From Nocardia panacis (lineage in GTDB: Bacteria; Actinomycetota; Actinomycetes; Mycobacteriales; Mycobacteriaceae), in assembly GCF_003598715.1 (NCBI RefSeq), contig NZ_QZFU01000012.1:62001-126000 (forward strand): a stretch of 64,000 nucleotides of DNA. Direction: 5' to 3'. This document shows positions 27,946 to 36,391 of the stretch, piece by piece (within the stretch, counting starts at the first letter, position 1; each line of letters starts with the position of its first letter). The position numbers and the translations under genes were made by a program. The notes below the pieces were generated by a model. The model was not told the DNA's origin. It ran no database searches and was given only the letters and a program-made list of their open reading frames with translations.

Positions 27946-29556
27946 ATGTTGGGTTCGAACAAGCCGGGGGAGCGATACCGCACGGGTATCGCTGCCGTGG
28001 GGTTGGCGGCATTAGTCGCCTCCGCACTGGCGGGTTGTGGTTCCGGCCGCACCGGAGGCGGCGAGGCCGCCGGGCTGGTGATCGGCACCACGGACAAGAT
28101 TTTCGCACTGGATCCGGCCGCGGCCTACGACCAGGGCTCCTATGTGGTGGAGACCCAGACCTTTCAGCACCTGCTCAACTTCGCGCCCGGCGAGACCACG
28201 CCCAAGCCGGATGCCGCGGAGAAGTGTGAGTACACCTCGCCCACCGTCTACACCTGCACCATCAAGAAGGGCCTGAAGTTCGCCAACGGCAATCCGTTGA
28301 CGGCGGCCAGCGTCAAGTACTCCTTCGACCGGATGCTCAAGATCAACGATCCGAACGGACCGGCATCGCTGCTCGGCAATCTGGACAAGACCAATATCGT
28401 CAACGAGAGCACGGTGGCCTTCACCCTGAAGGAGCCCAACGACCAGACTTTCCCGGCCATCCTGCCCACCCAGGCCGGACCCATCATCGACGAGAAGTCC
28501 TTCCCCGCCGACAAATTGGCCACCGACGACGAAGTGGTCAAGGCCAAGGGTTATTCCGGGCCGTATGTCATCACCAGCTACGACAAGAACAAACTGGTCG
28601 AATACAAGGCCAACCCGGACTACCAGGGCATACTCGGCAAAGCCAAGACCGACACCGTCTCGGCCAAGTACTACGCCAGCACCGACAACCTCAAACTCGA
28701 TATCCAGAACGGCAATATCGACGTCGCCTATCGCAGTCTCACCCCGACCGATATGGAGTCGCTGAAGAAGAACGACAAGGTCACCATCCACGAGGGACCG
28801 GGCGGTGAACTGCGCTACTTCGTGTTCAACCTGAATACCCAACCGGGCGGTAGCCCCGATCAGAAGTTGGCCGTGCGCAAGGCCGCCGCCTCGATCGTGG
28901 ACCGCGACGCGCTGTCCACCGGCGTGTACAAGGGCATGTACCAGCCCGCGTATTCCTCCATCCCGCAGGGCTATACGGGCGCGACCGAGCCGTTCAAGGA
29001 GATCTACGGCGCGAAGCCGAACAAGGATCAGGCCGCCAAATTCCTGGCCGACGCGGGCGTGACAACCCCCGTCGAGATCAATCTGCAGTACAACCCGGAC
29101 CACTATGGCAGCACCAGCTCCGAGGAATACGCCGCGATCAAATCGCAGCTCGATGCCAGCGGGCTGTTCAAGGTCAACCTTCAGTCCACCGAATGGGTGA
29201 CCTACCAGAAGGAACGCGCCCGCGACGGCTACCCAGTCTACCAAATGGGCTGGTTCCCCGACTTCCCGGACCCGGACGACTACCTGACCCCATTCTTCGG
29301 TCCGAACAACTTCCTGCAGAACCACTTCGAGGTCCCGGCCATCACCGCGCAGCTCAATGCCGAGAAGGCCGAGGTCAACCCGGACAAGCGGGTGGCCATC
29401 CTCAAGCAGGTCCAGTACGACCTGGCCAAGGATCACCTCTCGATCATCCCGCTGCTCTCGGGTAAGCAAATCGCCGTCGCGACCAAGGCCGTCCAGGGCG
29501 TGAAGCAGACACTCGATCCCTCGACCAAGTTCCGCTACACGGTCCTGAGCAAGTGA
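27946..29556 (+). CDS. ABC transporter substrate-binding lipoprotein, family 5 (peptide/nickel type)
   Basis: A 536-residue extracellular solute-binding protein. The signal peptide MLGSNKPGERYRTGIAAVGL ends with the lipobox ALAGC (C31 lipidated). Family 5 motifs follow: GLKFANGNPLTAASVKYSFDR near residue 120, and a domain III region ERARDGYPVYQMGWFPDFPDPDDY. The binding segment suits di- or oligopeptides, though the family also takes nickel or glycosides. I chose the ATG at the hydrophobic signal; upstream codons are polar. The stop overlaps the first permease start (GTGA). It is the first gene of a four-gene importer operon. Confidence 0.88.
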   Translation: MLGSNKPGERYRTGIAAVGLAALVASALAGCGSGRTGGGEAAGLVIGTTDKIFALDPAAAYDQGSYVVETQTFQHLLNFAPGETTPKPDAAEKCEYTSPTVYTCTIKKGLKFANGNPLTAASVKYSFDRMLKINDPNGPASLLGNLDKTNIVNESTVAFTLKEPNDQTFPAILPTQAGPIIDEKSFPADKLATDDEVVKAKGYSGPYVITSYDKNKLVEYKANPDYQGILGKAKTDTVSAKYYASTDNLKLDIQNGNIDVAYRSLTPTDMESLKKNDKVTIHEGPGGELRYFVFNLNTQPGGSPDQKLAVRKAAASIVDRDALSTGVYKGMYQPAYSSIPQGYTGATEPFKEIYGAKPNKDQAAKFLADAGVTTPVEINLQYNPDHYGSTSSEEYAAIKSQLDASGLFKVNLQSTEWVTYQKERARDGYPVYQMGWFPDFPDPDDYLTPFFGPNNFLQNHFEVPAITAQLNAEKAEVNPDKRVAILKQVQYDLAKDHLSIIPLLSGKQIAVATKAVQGVKQTLDPSTKFRYTVLSK

Positions 29557-30656
29557 GTTCGGCGACGACGACCGAGCAGGAGCCGGCCGCCCCGGCCCCT
29601 GCTCGGCGTAAGGTGCTGCGCGGCAGCGGATCTCGCTACGAGGCCCTGGCGCGCTATTTGGGTGTGCGATTGTTGCTGATGCCGGTCACCGCGTGGATCC
29701 TGGTGACCGTCGTCTTCTTTCTGATGCGGGTGGTCGGCGATCCGATCAGCGCCGCGATGGGCGGGCGGCTCCCACCGGATCAGATCGAGGCGCGCAAGGA
29801 GGCGGCGGGTTACAACAGGCCGATCCTCTCGCAGTACTGGGAATACCTCTCCAGACTGCTGCGCGGGGATTTCGGACGCTCCCAGGACAATCGGGCGATC
29901 AGCGAGGTGGTCACCACCTACGGCGCCGCCACGGTGGAGTTGGTGTTCTGGTCGCTGATCGTGGCCTTCGCGATCGGCGTTCCGCTCGGCAGATACGCCG
30001 CGACACATCGGGATTCGGCCGCCGACGCCGGACTGCGGCTGTTCGCCGTGCTGGCCTACGCCGCGCCGGTGTTCTTCGTCGGCCTGCTGCTCAAGCTGAT
30101 CTTCGCGGTGAAACTGGGCTGGTTGCCGGTGGCCGGGCGGGCCAGCACCAATGTCGAACTGGCCCTGCAGCATGTCTCGCCCAAGACGAACATCATGCTG
30201 GTCGACGCGATCCTCTACGGCGACACCGGATACCTGCTCGACGTACTCGAGCACGCGATCCTGCCCGCCGTCGCGCTCGGCGCGCTCACCGCGGGCATCT
30301 TCCTGCGACTGGTGCGGGTCAACCTGATTCAGACGCTGCACAGCGATTTCGTCGAGGCGGCACGGGCGCGCGGACTGTCCACCCGCGTGGTCACCGGCCG
30401 ACACGCGGTGCGCAACGCGCTGATTCCGATCATCACCGTCATGGGCATGTACATCGCGATGCTGCTCGGCGGCGCGGTGCTGACCGAGACCACCTTCGAA
30501 TGGAAGGGCCTTGGCTATCAGCTGGCCCAATATCTGCAGGCCCGCGATTTCGTCGCGGTGCAGGGGATCGTGGCCTTCATCGCGCTGGTGATCGCGGTCA
30601 TGAGCTTCCTGATCGACGCGATCGTCGCGCTCATCGATCCGAGGGTGAGGTTCTGA
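29553..30656 (+). CDS. ABC transporter permease, DppB/OppB type
   Basis: A 367-residue inner-membrane permease with six predicted helices. The N-terminus has the DppB pattern LGVRLLLMPVTAWILVTVVFF. The EAA loop contacting the ATPase is DFVEAARARGLSTRVVTGRHAVRNALIP. The first about 35 residues are a polar cytoplasmic extension. GTGA overlaps the upstream stop and TGATG joins it to the next permease, so all four genes are probably on one mRNA. Confidence 0.9.
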   Translation: MSSATTTEQEPAAPAPARRKVLRGSGSRYEALARYLGVRLLLMPVTAWILVTVVFFLMRVVGDPISAAMGGRLPPDQIEARKEAAGYNRPILSQYWEYLSRLLRGDFGRSQDNRAISEVVTTYGAATVELVFWSLIVAFAIGVPLGRYAATHRDSAADAGLRLFAVLAYAAPVFFVGLLLKLIFAVKLGWLPVAGRASTNVELALQHVSPKTNIMLVDAILYGDTGYLLDVLEHAILPAVALGALTAGIFLRLVRVNLIQTLHSDFVEAARARGLSTRVVTGRHAVRNALIPIITVMGMYIAMLLGGAVLTETTFEWKGLGYQLAQYLQARDFVAVQGIVAFIALVIAVMSFLIDAIVALIDPRVRF

Positions 30657-31726
30657 TGTCAGCTCCGGAACTGGCCGCAGAGCCCACCGTCGTCCCGGCG
30701 TCTTCGGCGCGGCGGCGCGGCCGCATCCCCGGCCTGCGACTGTTGGCCATGACGGCGGGCGTGCAGCGGGCGACCCTGCTGTTCGGGCTCGGCCTGGTGG
30801 CGCTGTTCGTGCTCATCGCGATCTTCGCCCCGCTCATCGCACCCTACGGTCTGGCCCAAAGCTCCTCGGACGGCGTGAGTTTCGCCGCCCAGCAGCCGCC
30901 GTCGGGCGCGCACTGGTTCGGGACCTCGGTGCGCAGCGAGGATGTGTTCTCCAGGGTGGTCTGGGGTGCGCGGACCGCGCTGCTGACCATCGTCATCTCG
31001 CTGCTGCTCTCACTGCTGGTCGGCGTGCCGCTCGGCCTGATCTCGGGCTACATCGGCACCTGGGTGGACCGGGTGCTGGTGACGTTCATGGACGCCATCT
31101 ACGCCTTCCCGACCCTGCTGCTGGCCATCGTGGTCTCCATCGTGGTCGCGGGCGGCAGCTCCAGCAGCGTCGGCGGCGTGCTCTCGGCGGCCGTGGCCAT
31201 CACGGCCATCTATGTGCCGCAATATTTTCGGGTGGTGCGCAATGCCACCGTCGCGGTGAAACAGGAGCCGTTCGTCGACGCCGCGCGCGTCACCGGCGCG
31301 TCCACCGGGCGCATCATGTTCAAGCACATCCTCGCCAATGTCACCCAGTCGCTGCCGGTGATCATCACCCTCAACGGCGGCGACGCGATCCTGACGCTGG
31401 CCGCGCTCGGCTTCCTCGGCTTCGGTATCGAGCCGACCCAGGCCGCCGAATGGGGATACGACCTGAACAAGGCGCTGTCGGATGTCTCCAACGGGATCTG
31501 GTGGACCGGGATCTTCCCCGGCACCGCCATCGTCTTGGTGGTGCTCGGGATGACGCTGGTCGGCGAGAGTCTCAACGAGGTGCTCAATCCGCTGCTGCGC
31601 ACCCGGCGCGCACCGGGACCCGCCACCGTCGCGGACGACACCGCCGCACTGGCGGTCCCGGCCGAGGGCGAAAACGCCGGTGCCGGGGAAACCGGCACAC
31701 TTGCCGGAGAGGGGGAGTCCCGATGA
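30656..31726 (+). CDS. ABC transporter permease, DppC/OppC type
   Basis: A 356-residue permease with the N-terminal helix LFGLGLVALFVLIAIFAPLIAPYG, then HWFGTSVRSEDVFSRVVWGART, the typical DppC region. The EAA loop is PFVDAARVTGASTGRIMFKHIL. About 40 residues after the last helix are acidic and glycine/alanine-rich and are probably a disordered cytoplasmic tail. Its start shares an A with the upstream stop (TGATG) and its own stop overlaps the ATPase start (ATGA). Confidence 0.9.
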   Translation: MSAPELAAEPTVVPASSARRRGRIPGLRLLAMTAGVQRATLLFGLGLVALFVLIAIFAPLIAPYGLAQSSSDGVSFAAQQPPSGAHWFGTSVRSEDVFSRVVWGARTALLTIVISLLLSLLVGVPLGLISGYIGTWVDRVLVTFMDAIYAFPTLLLAIVVSIVVAGGSSSSVGGVLSAAVAITAIYVPQYFRVVRNATVAVKQEPFVDAARVTGASTGRIMFKHILANVTQSLPVIITLNGGDAILTLAALGFLGFGIEPTQAAEWGYDLNKALSDVSNGIWWTGIFPGTAIVLVVLGMTLVGESLNEVLNPLLRTRRAPGPATVADDTAALAVPAEGENAGAGETGTLAGEGESR

Positions 31727-33405
31727 CGGAAACCGCGACGCCGCAGCGCAAACCGGCGCTGTCCATCGAATCGCTTTCGGTCAGCTTCGCCACCGACGCC
31801 GGTCCGGTGCGCGCGGTGAGCAATGTGTCCTACGAGGTGTATCCGGGCGAGGTGCTCGCCATCGTCGGCGAATCCGGTTCGGGCAAATCGGTGAGTTCAC
31901 GCACCGCCATCGGCCTGCTACCCGAGACCGCGAGCGTGCGCGGTCTGGTGACCCTCGGTACGGAGAAGGTCACCTCGATGAGCGACAAGCAGCTCACCGC
32001 GCTGCGCGGCGGGGCGATCTCCATGGTGTTCCAGGAACCCGGACGCGCGCTGGATCCCTTGTTCACCATCGGTTTCCAGCTCGGTGAGGCGCTGCGCGCG
32101 CACAGCGAGATGACCCGCAAGGCTGCCAAGGTCCGCGCCGTCGAACTGCTGCGCATGGTCGGGCTCCCCGATCCGGAGCAGCGGGTCGACTTCTACCCGC
32201 ATCAGCTTTCCGGCGGGCAGAAGCAGCGCGTCATGATCGCCATCGCCATCTCGTGCGAACCCAAGGTGATCATCGCCGACGAGCCGACCACCGCCCTCGA
32301 TGTGACCGTGCAGGCCGAGATCCTCGAACTGCTGCGGGATCTGCGCGATCGCATCGGCAGTGCCATCGTGCTGATCACCCACAATATGGGCGTGGTGGCC
32401 GACCTGGCGGATCGAGTGGTGGTCATGCGCGACGGCAAGGTCGTCGAGCAGGCTGGGGTGGACGAACTGTTCTCCGCCCCCAAAGCCGACTACACCCGCA
32501 AACTGCTGGCCGCGGTGCCGCATCTGGGCGCCGCACGGGTGGAACACGGTGCGGCACAGGTCGATACCACCGCAGACCCGGTGCTCGAGGTGTGCGATCT
32601 GGTGGTGGAGTTTCCCGGTCCGCTCGGCCGCGCGCCCTTCCGCGCGGTCGACGAGGTGAATCTCGTCATGCGACCGGGGGAGACCATCGGCCTGGTCGGC
32701 GAATCGGGTTCGGGCAAGTCGACCATCGGCAGGTGCGTGGCCGCGCTGCAGCGTCCCAGCTCCGGCGTGGTCCGGATTCGCGGCCAGGACATCGCCAAAC
32801 TCTCGCAGCGGCAATTGCGGCCGATCCGGCGACGCTTCGGCTTCGTCTTCCAGGACCCGGCCAGCTCGCTCAATCCCCGGCTCACCGTCGGGGAGTGTGT
32901 GGCCGAACCGCTCATCGTGCACCGGGCGGGCAGTCCCGCCGAGATCCGCGCGCGGGTGCGGCACATGCTCGACGATGTGCAATTGCCCGCGGGCGCCGAG
33001 CGGCGCTATCCGCACGAGTTGTCCGGCGGTCAGCGTCAGCGCGCCAGCCTGGCCAGGGCACTGGTCCTGGATCCGGATCTGCTGGTGGCCGACGAGCCGA
33101 CCAGCGCACTGGACGTCTCGGTGCAGGCGGCGGTGCTCGAGCTGTTCGGCACATTGCAGCGCGAATGCGGCTGGGCCTGCCTGTTCATCAGCCACGACCT
33201 GGCCGTGGTCGATCAGCTCGCCGACCGGATCGTGGTGCTGCGGGGCGGCGCCGTAGTCGAGGAGGGTGATCGGGACGGCATCCTGCGTCATCCGCAGCAG
33301 GAGTACACCCGCAGGTTGGTGGCCGCCGTCCCGGTCCCCGACCCGGCCGAGCAGCGCAGGCGTCGGGCTGCGGCGGCCGGACTGTTCACCGGAGCGGGCG
33401 CCTAA
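31723..33405 (+). CDS. fused double ABC ATPase (DppD-DppF type)
   Basis: A 560-residue protein with two complete nucleotide-binding domains. The first has Walker A GESGSGKSVSS, signature LSGGQKQR and Walker B IIADEPTTALD; the second has GESGSGKSTIG, LSGGQRQR and LVADEPTSALD. This replaces the separate DppD and DppF proteins of E. coli, and the fused form is common in actinobacteria. It energises uptake through the two permeases upstream. The last gene of the operon, it is followed by a GC-rich hairpin (33472-33491). Confidence 0.92.
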   Translation: MTETATPQRKPALSIESLSVSFATDAGPVRAVSNVSYEVYPGEVLAIVGESGSGKSVSSRTAIGLLPETASVRGLVTLGTEKVTSMSDKQLTALRGGAISMVFQEPGRALDPLFTIGFQLGEALRAHSEMTRKAAKVRAVELLRMVGLPDPEQRVDFYPHQLSGGQKQRVMIAIAISCEPKVIIADEPTTALDVTVQAEILELLRDLRDRIGSAIVLITHNMGVVADLADRVVVMRDGKVVEQAGVDELFSAPKADYTRKLLAAVPHLGAARVEHGAAQVDTTADPVLEVCDLVVEFPGPLGRAPFRAVDEVNLVMRPGETIGLVGESGSGKSTIGRCVAALQRPSSGVVRIRGQDIAKLSQRQLRPIRRRFGFVFQDPASSLNPRLTVGECVAEPLIVHRAGSPAEIRARVRHMLDDVQLPAGAERRYPHELSGGQRQRASLARALVLDPDLLVADEPTSALDVSVQAAVLELFGTLQRECGWACLFISHDLAVVDQLADRIVVLRGGAVVEEGDRDGILRHPQQEYTRRLVAAVPVPDPAEQRRRRAAAAGLFTGAGA

Positions 33406-33471
33406 TGGGCGCTGCCGGGCGAAGCCGTCCGCAGCCCTGCGCATGGCCGGAGCGCAGGCGGAGGTCCGCCT

Positions 33472-33491
33472 AGGGGGCCGGCTCGCCCCCT
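33472..33491 (+). terminator. hairpin after the ABC importer operon
   Basis: AGGGGGC and GCCCCCT form a 7-bp stem around CGGCTC, 66 bases after the ATPase stop. No T-run follows. Confidence 0.5.
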
Positions 33492-33517
33492 GTCGGTCAG
33501 GCGGGCGAGCCAACTCC

Positions 33518-33546
33518 GGTAACGCGTCGTTACCCGACTCCGGTAG
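33518..33546. promoter_or_regulatory. inverted and direct repeats upstream of purM
   Basis: GGTAACG-CGT-CGTTACC is a perfect 7-bp inverted repeat at 33518-33534. ACTCCGGTA flanks it as a direct repeat (33514-33522 and 33538-33546). TAGCGT at 33544 could be a -10 element about 45 bases before the purM start. The arrangement suggests an operator over the purM promoter. Confidence 0.4.
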
Positions 33547-33594
33547 CGTGATCAGGCATCTACCCGCCGATTCGGTTTGGAGCTTTCCCCGAAA

Positions 33595-34668
33595 ATGACT
33601 GAACAGACCCCAGGTGGCGCCTCGTATGCCGCGGCAGGCGTGGACATCGAGGCGGGTGACCGCGCAGTGGAGTTGTTCGCGCCATTGGCGAAGAAGGCGA
33701 GCAGGCCCGAGGTCCAAGGTGGGCTCGGTGGCTTCGCCGGATTGTTCGCACTTAAGGGCGGCTACCGCGAGCCCGTGCTCGCCGCCTCCTCCGACGGGGT
33801 CGGCACCAAGATCGCGGTCGCGCAGGCCATGGACAAACACGACACCCTCGGCCTGGACCTGGTGGCCATGGTCGTCGACGACCTGGTCGTCTGTGGCGCC
33901 GAACCGCTGTTCCTGCAGGACTACATCGCCATCGGCAAGGTCGTGCCGGAGAAGGTGGCCCAACTGGTCTCCGGTATCGCCGACGGCTGTGTGAAGGCGG
34001 GTTGCGCGCTGCTCGGCGGCGAGACGGCCGAACATCCGGGCCTGATGGGTCCCGACGACTACGACCTGTCGGCCACCGGCGTCGGCGTGGTCGAGGCCGA
34101 AGCCATCCTGGGGCCGGATCGGGTGCGTCCCGGCGATGTGGTCATCGCCATGGGCTCCTCGGGCCTGCATTCCAATGGCTACAGCCTGGCCCGCAAGGTG
34201 CTGCTCGAGATCGACCGCATGTCGCTGACCGGACATGTCGAGGAGTTCGGCCGCACCCTCGGCGAGGAACTGCTCGAACCCACCCGCATCTACGCCAAGG
34301 ATTGTTTGGCGCTGATCGCCGAGACCGATGTGCGCACCTTCGCCCACGTCACCGGTGGCGGCCTGGCGGGCAATCTGGCACGGGTCATCCCGGCGGGCAT
34401 GGTCGCCGAGCTGGACCGGGGCACCTGGAATCCCGCGCCGGTGTTCAAGATGATCGCCCAGCGCGGCCGGGTCGAGCGGGCCGAGATGGAGAAGACCTTC
34501 AATATGGGCGTCGGCATGGTCGCCGTCGTCGCGCCGGAGGATGTCGATCGCGCCTTGGCGGTGCTCACGGCGCGCCATATCGAATGCTGGACCCTCGGCA
34601 CGGTCAAGAAGGCCAAGGACGTCGAGGCGGCGCGCGCGGTCCTGCTGGGTGAGCACCCGCGCTTCTGA
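33595..34668 (+). CDS. purM: phosphoribosylformylglycinamidine cyclo-ligase (AIR synthetase)
   Basis: A 357-residue enzyme converting FGAM to AIR with ATP, the fifth purine step. Motifs are YAAAGVDIEAGDRAVELF at the start, ASSDGVGTKIAVAQAM, VAMVVDDLVVCGAEPLFLQDY, GGETAEHPG and FAHVTGGGLAGNLARV. The length is normal. The start MTEQTPGGASYAAAG was chosen over an ATG six codons upstream. In M. tuberculosis it directly follows purF; here the peptide importer operon separates them, so it probably has its own promoter. Confidence 0.96.
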   Translation: MTEQTPGGASYAAAGVDIEAGDRAVELFAPLAKKASRPEVQGGLGGFAGLFALKGGYREPVLAASSDGVGTKIAVAQAMDKHDTLGLDLVAMVVDDLVVCGAEPLFLQDYIAIGKVVPEKVAQLVSGIADGCVKAGCALLGGETAEHPGLMGPDDYDLSATGVGVVEAEAILGPDRVRPGDVVIAMGSSGLHSNGYSLARKVLLEIDRMSLTGHVEEFGRTLGEELLEPTRIYAKDCLALIAETDVRTFAHVTGGGLAGNLARVIPAGMVAELDRGTWNPAPVFKMIAQRGRVERAEMEKTFNMGVGMVAVVAPEDVDRALAVLTARHIECWTLGTVKKAKDVEAARAVLLGEHPRF

Positions 34669-34820
34669 TTCCACGCTTGGCGAATAGACACTGAGCGGCG
34701 CTCCGGCTCAGCGCGATAGATCATCTCTCGCGCGAAAGTCGGGGCGCCGCATCGCTTTCCGGAACCGATGGCATCGATCACGAAGCGGCACAGCGGATCG
34801 TGGGTCGACAAGACCGGTGG

Positions 34821-34840
34821 ACCGGCCGAATACGGCCGGT
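34821..34840. terminator. hairpin downstream of purM
   Basis: ACCGGCCG-AATA-CGGCCGGT, an 8-bp perfect stem about 150 bases after purM. Terminator function is possible but distant. Confidence 0.4.
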
Positions 34841-34900
34841 GCGGCGTGATCCGGGGCGAGGAAGTGCGCCGGTCGGATCACGTCAGCGTCGGAACATATC

Positions 34901-34930
34901 GACGTCCCGCATCGGATGATGCGGGACGTC
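34901..34930. terminator. 13-bp hairpin in the purM-DUF3073 gap
   Basis: GACGTCCCGCATC and GATGCGGGACGTC pair perfectly around GGAT. It could end transcription from either side. Confidence 0.5.
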
Positions 34931-34983
34931 GCTGGTGCTGCAAGCCACTAAGACGAGGTCCGCAACCCTGATATCAAACGCGG

Positions 34984-35016
34984 TGAAGGGGGAGGCCCCT
35001 GCGGCCTCCCCCTTCA
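34984..35016 (-). terminator. terminator of the DUF3073 gene
   Basis: TGAAGGGGGAGGCC pairs perfectly with GGCCTCCCCCTTCA around a 5-base loop, starting 12 bases after the DUF3073 stop on the minus strand. Confidence 0.8.
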
Positions 35017-35028
35017 GCGATGATCGAG

Positions 35029-35265
35029 TCAGCGTCGCCAGTCGTCGTAGTCTTCGTCCTCTTTCCAACGAGACAAGGACTCGTCCGCGTCGTGCTCATC
35101 GGAGATAACACCACCGTGCTGCTGGGTGTCGGAGATGACACCACCGTGCTGGGTGGGGCTTCCCGAGAGCTCGCGCTGAAGGCTCGCGAAGTCGGTCGAC
35201 GGCGAGCTGTACTTGAGCTCTCGTGCGACCTTGGTCTGCTTTGCCTTAGCCCGGCCACGGCCCAT
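35029..35265 (-). CDS. DUF3073 family small protein
   Basis: A 78-residue protein beginning MGRGRAKAKQTKVARELKYS, the conserved basic start of DUF3073 (Rv0810c-like), and ending in an acidic WKEDEDYDDWRR. The function of the family is unknown; the basic head and acidic tail suggest nucleic acid or protein contact. It is longer than the usual form of about 60 residues because QHGGVISD is repeated with a 10-residue period (GSPTQHGGVISDTQ then QHGGVISDEH). The ATG matches the conserved N-terminus. It is a single-gene unit with its own terminator. Confidence 0.88.
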   Translation of the reverse strand: MGRGRAKAKQTKVARELKYSSPSTDFASLQRELSGSPTQHGGVISDTQQHGGVISDEHDADESLSRWKEDEDYDDWRR

Positions 35266-35434
35266 GGCTGACCCCCTCGCGTCACTGCGGGGCGGCCTGG
35301 GGTTTGTTGGCGGCCCCGTTCGAATTAATACTCTTCCTGACAGACACTTTAGCGTGCTTCTGACGGTCGCGCTTCCAGGAGTGGGTGAAGTGCCGCCGAA
35401 CCGGTGCCGTTTGCCCGGTTGTCGCCCCCGGACG

Positions 35435-36391
35435 TCAGGGCTGGAGGATGCCGGGTATGGCCCGCACCACCCCGACCCTGGCCCCACCGCCGAGCACGGC
35501 CGGAGCCGCGAGTTCGGTATGGGTATCGGTCCATTCGACACCCATGCGCTGCAAAATGGCCAGCGTCAAGGGCATTCGCGCGCGATCGTGTCCGTCGGCG
35601 ATCTTGTAGGCGAAGGCGGAGCCATCGGGCAGCGCGCCCGCGTGCACACCGTCCGCGCCGATCTTGCACACCAAACCGGGCGTTGCCGCCATGGTCAACA
35701 GGTCCGGGCCATTGGTGCCCGAAATCACTCGAGGGTGCGCCCGGAGGGCATCGGCCACCCGACGCGGCGGCGTCTCGGGCGCGGCGGTGGCCATGGTCGC
35801 GAAGACGCGGGCCAGATTGATCAGCGACACCGGAATGATCGGCAGGCCGCAGCCATCGATGCCCAGATCGGCCTCCGGCTCGCCGGTCAGGTCGGTGACC
35901 GTGGCGATGACGGCCTGCTGCAGCGGATGCGCCTGATCCAGGTAACCGGTTGTCGGCCAGCCGTTGACGGCGCAGGTGGCCAGCATCGCCGCGTGCTTAC
36001 CGGAGCAGTTCATGTAGATCCGACGCGGTGCGCCGTCGGTGACCGCGGCGGCGCGGGCACGCTCCTCCTGCGGCCAGTCCGGCGGGCAGGCCAGCGCCGA
36101 TTCGTCGAAGCCGAAGCGGTCGAGCAGGCGGCGCACCAGGGCCACATGGTCGGGTTCGCCGTAGTGCGATGCGGTGGCGATCGCCAGCTCCGCCTGATCC
36201 ACAGGCTCGAAACCGTTGCGGAGCAGGGTGATCGCCTGCATCGGCTTATTGGTCGAACGCGGGAAGATCGGCGAATGCACCTCGCCGAGTTCGACTTCCG
36301 GTTCGCCCGCGGCATCGAGGATCACCACCGAACCCCGATGCACGCACTCGCGGAATCCGGACCGGACGACCTCGACCAGTTCTACGTTCAC
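35435..36391 (-). CDS. asparaginase, AsnA-II (Rhizobium etli) type
   Basis: A 318-residue protein of the thermolabile asparaginase II family, unrelated to E. coli AnsB. Conserved positions are PRSTNKPMQAITLL (the Ser-x-x-Lys pair), RIYMNCSGKHAAMLA (second Ser/Lys with cysteine) and GIDGCGLPIIPVSL. The C-terminal YKIADGHDRARMPLTLAIL is also typical. It hydrolyses L-asparagine to aspartate and ammonia, cytoplasmic as no signal is seen. The GTG start overlaps the MOSC gene stop (GTGA), making it the third gene of a ygfZ-MOSC-asparaginase operon. Confidence 0.88.
   Translation of the reverse strand: MNVELVEVVRSGFRECVHRGSVVILDAAGEPEVELGEVHSPIFPRSTNKPMQAITLLRNGFEPVDQAELAIATASHYGEPDHVALVRRLLDRFGFDESALACPPDWPQEERARAAAVTDGAPRRIYMNCSGKHAAMLATCAVNGWPTTGYLDQAHPLQQAVIATVTDLTGEPEADLGIDGCGLPIIPVSLINLARVFATMATAAPETPPRRVADALRAHPRVISGTNGPDLLTMAATPGLVCKIGADGVHAGALPDGSAFAYKIADGHDRARMPLTLAILQRMGVEWTDTHTELAAPAVLGGGARVGVVRAIPGILQP

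Larger units (their letters stand above)
34669..35028. other. intergenic region with three strong inverted repeats
   Basis: 360 bases between the convergent purM and DUF3073 genes. I see no coding frame worth reporting. It holds three perfect hairpins, listed separately, more than two convergent genes normally need. Confidence 0.5.
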
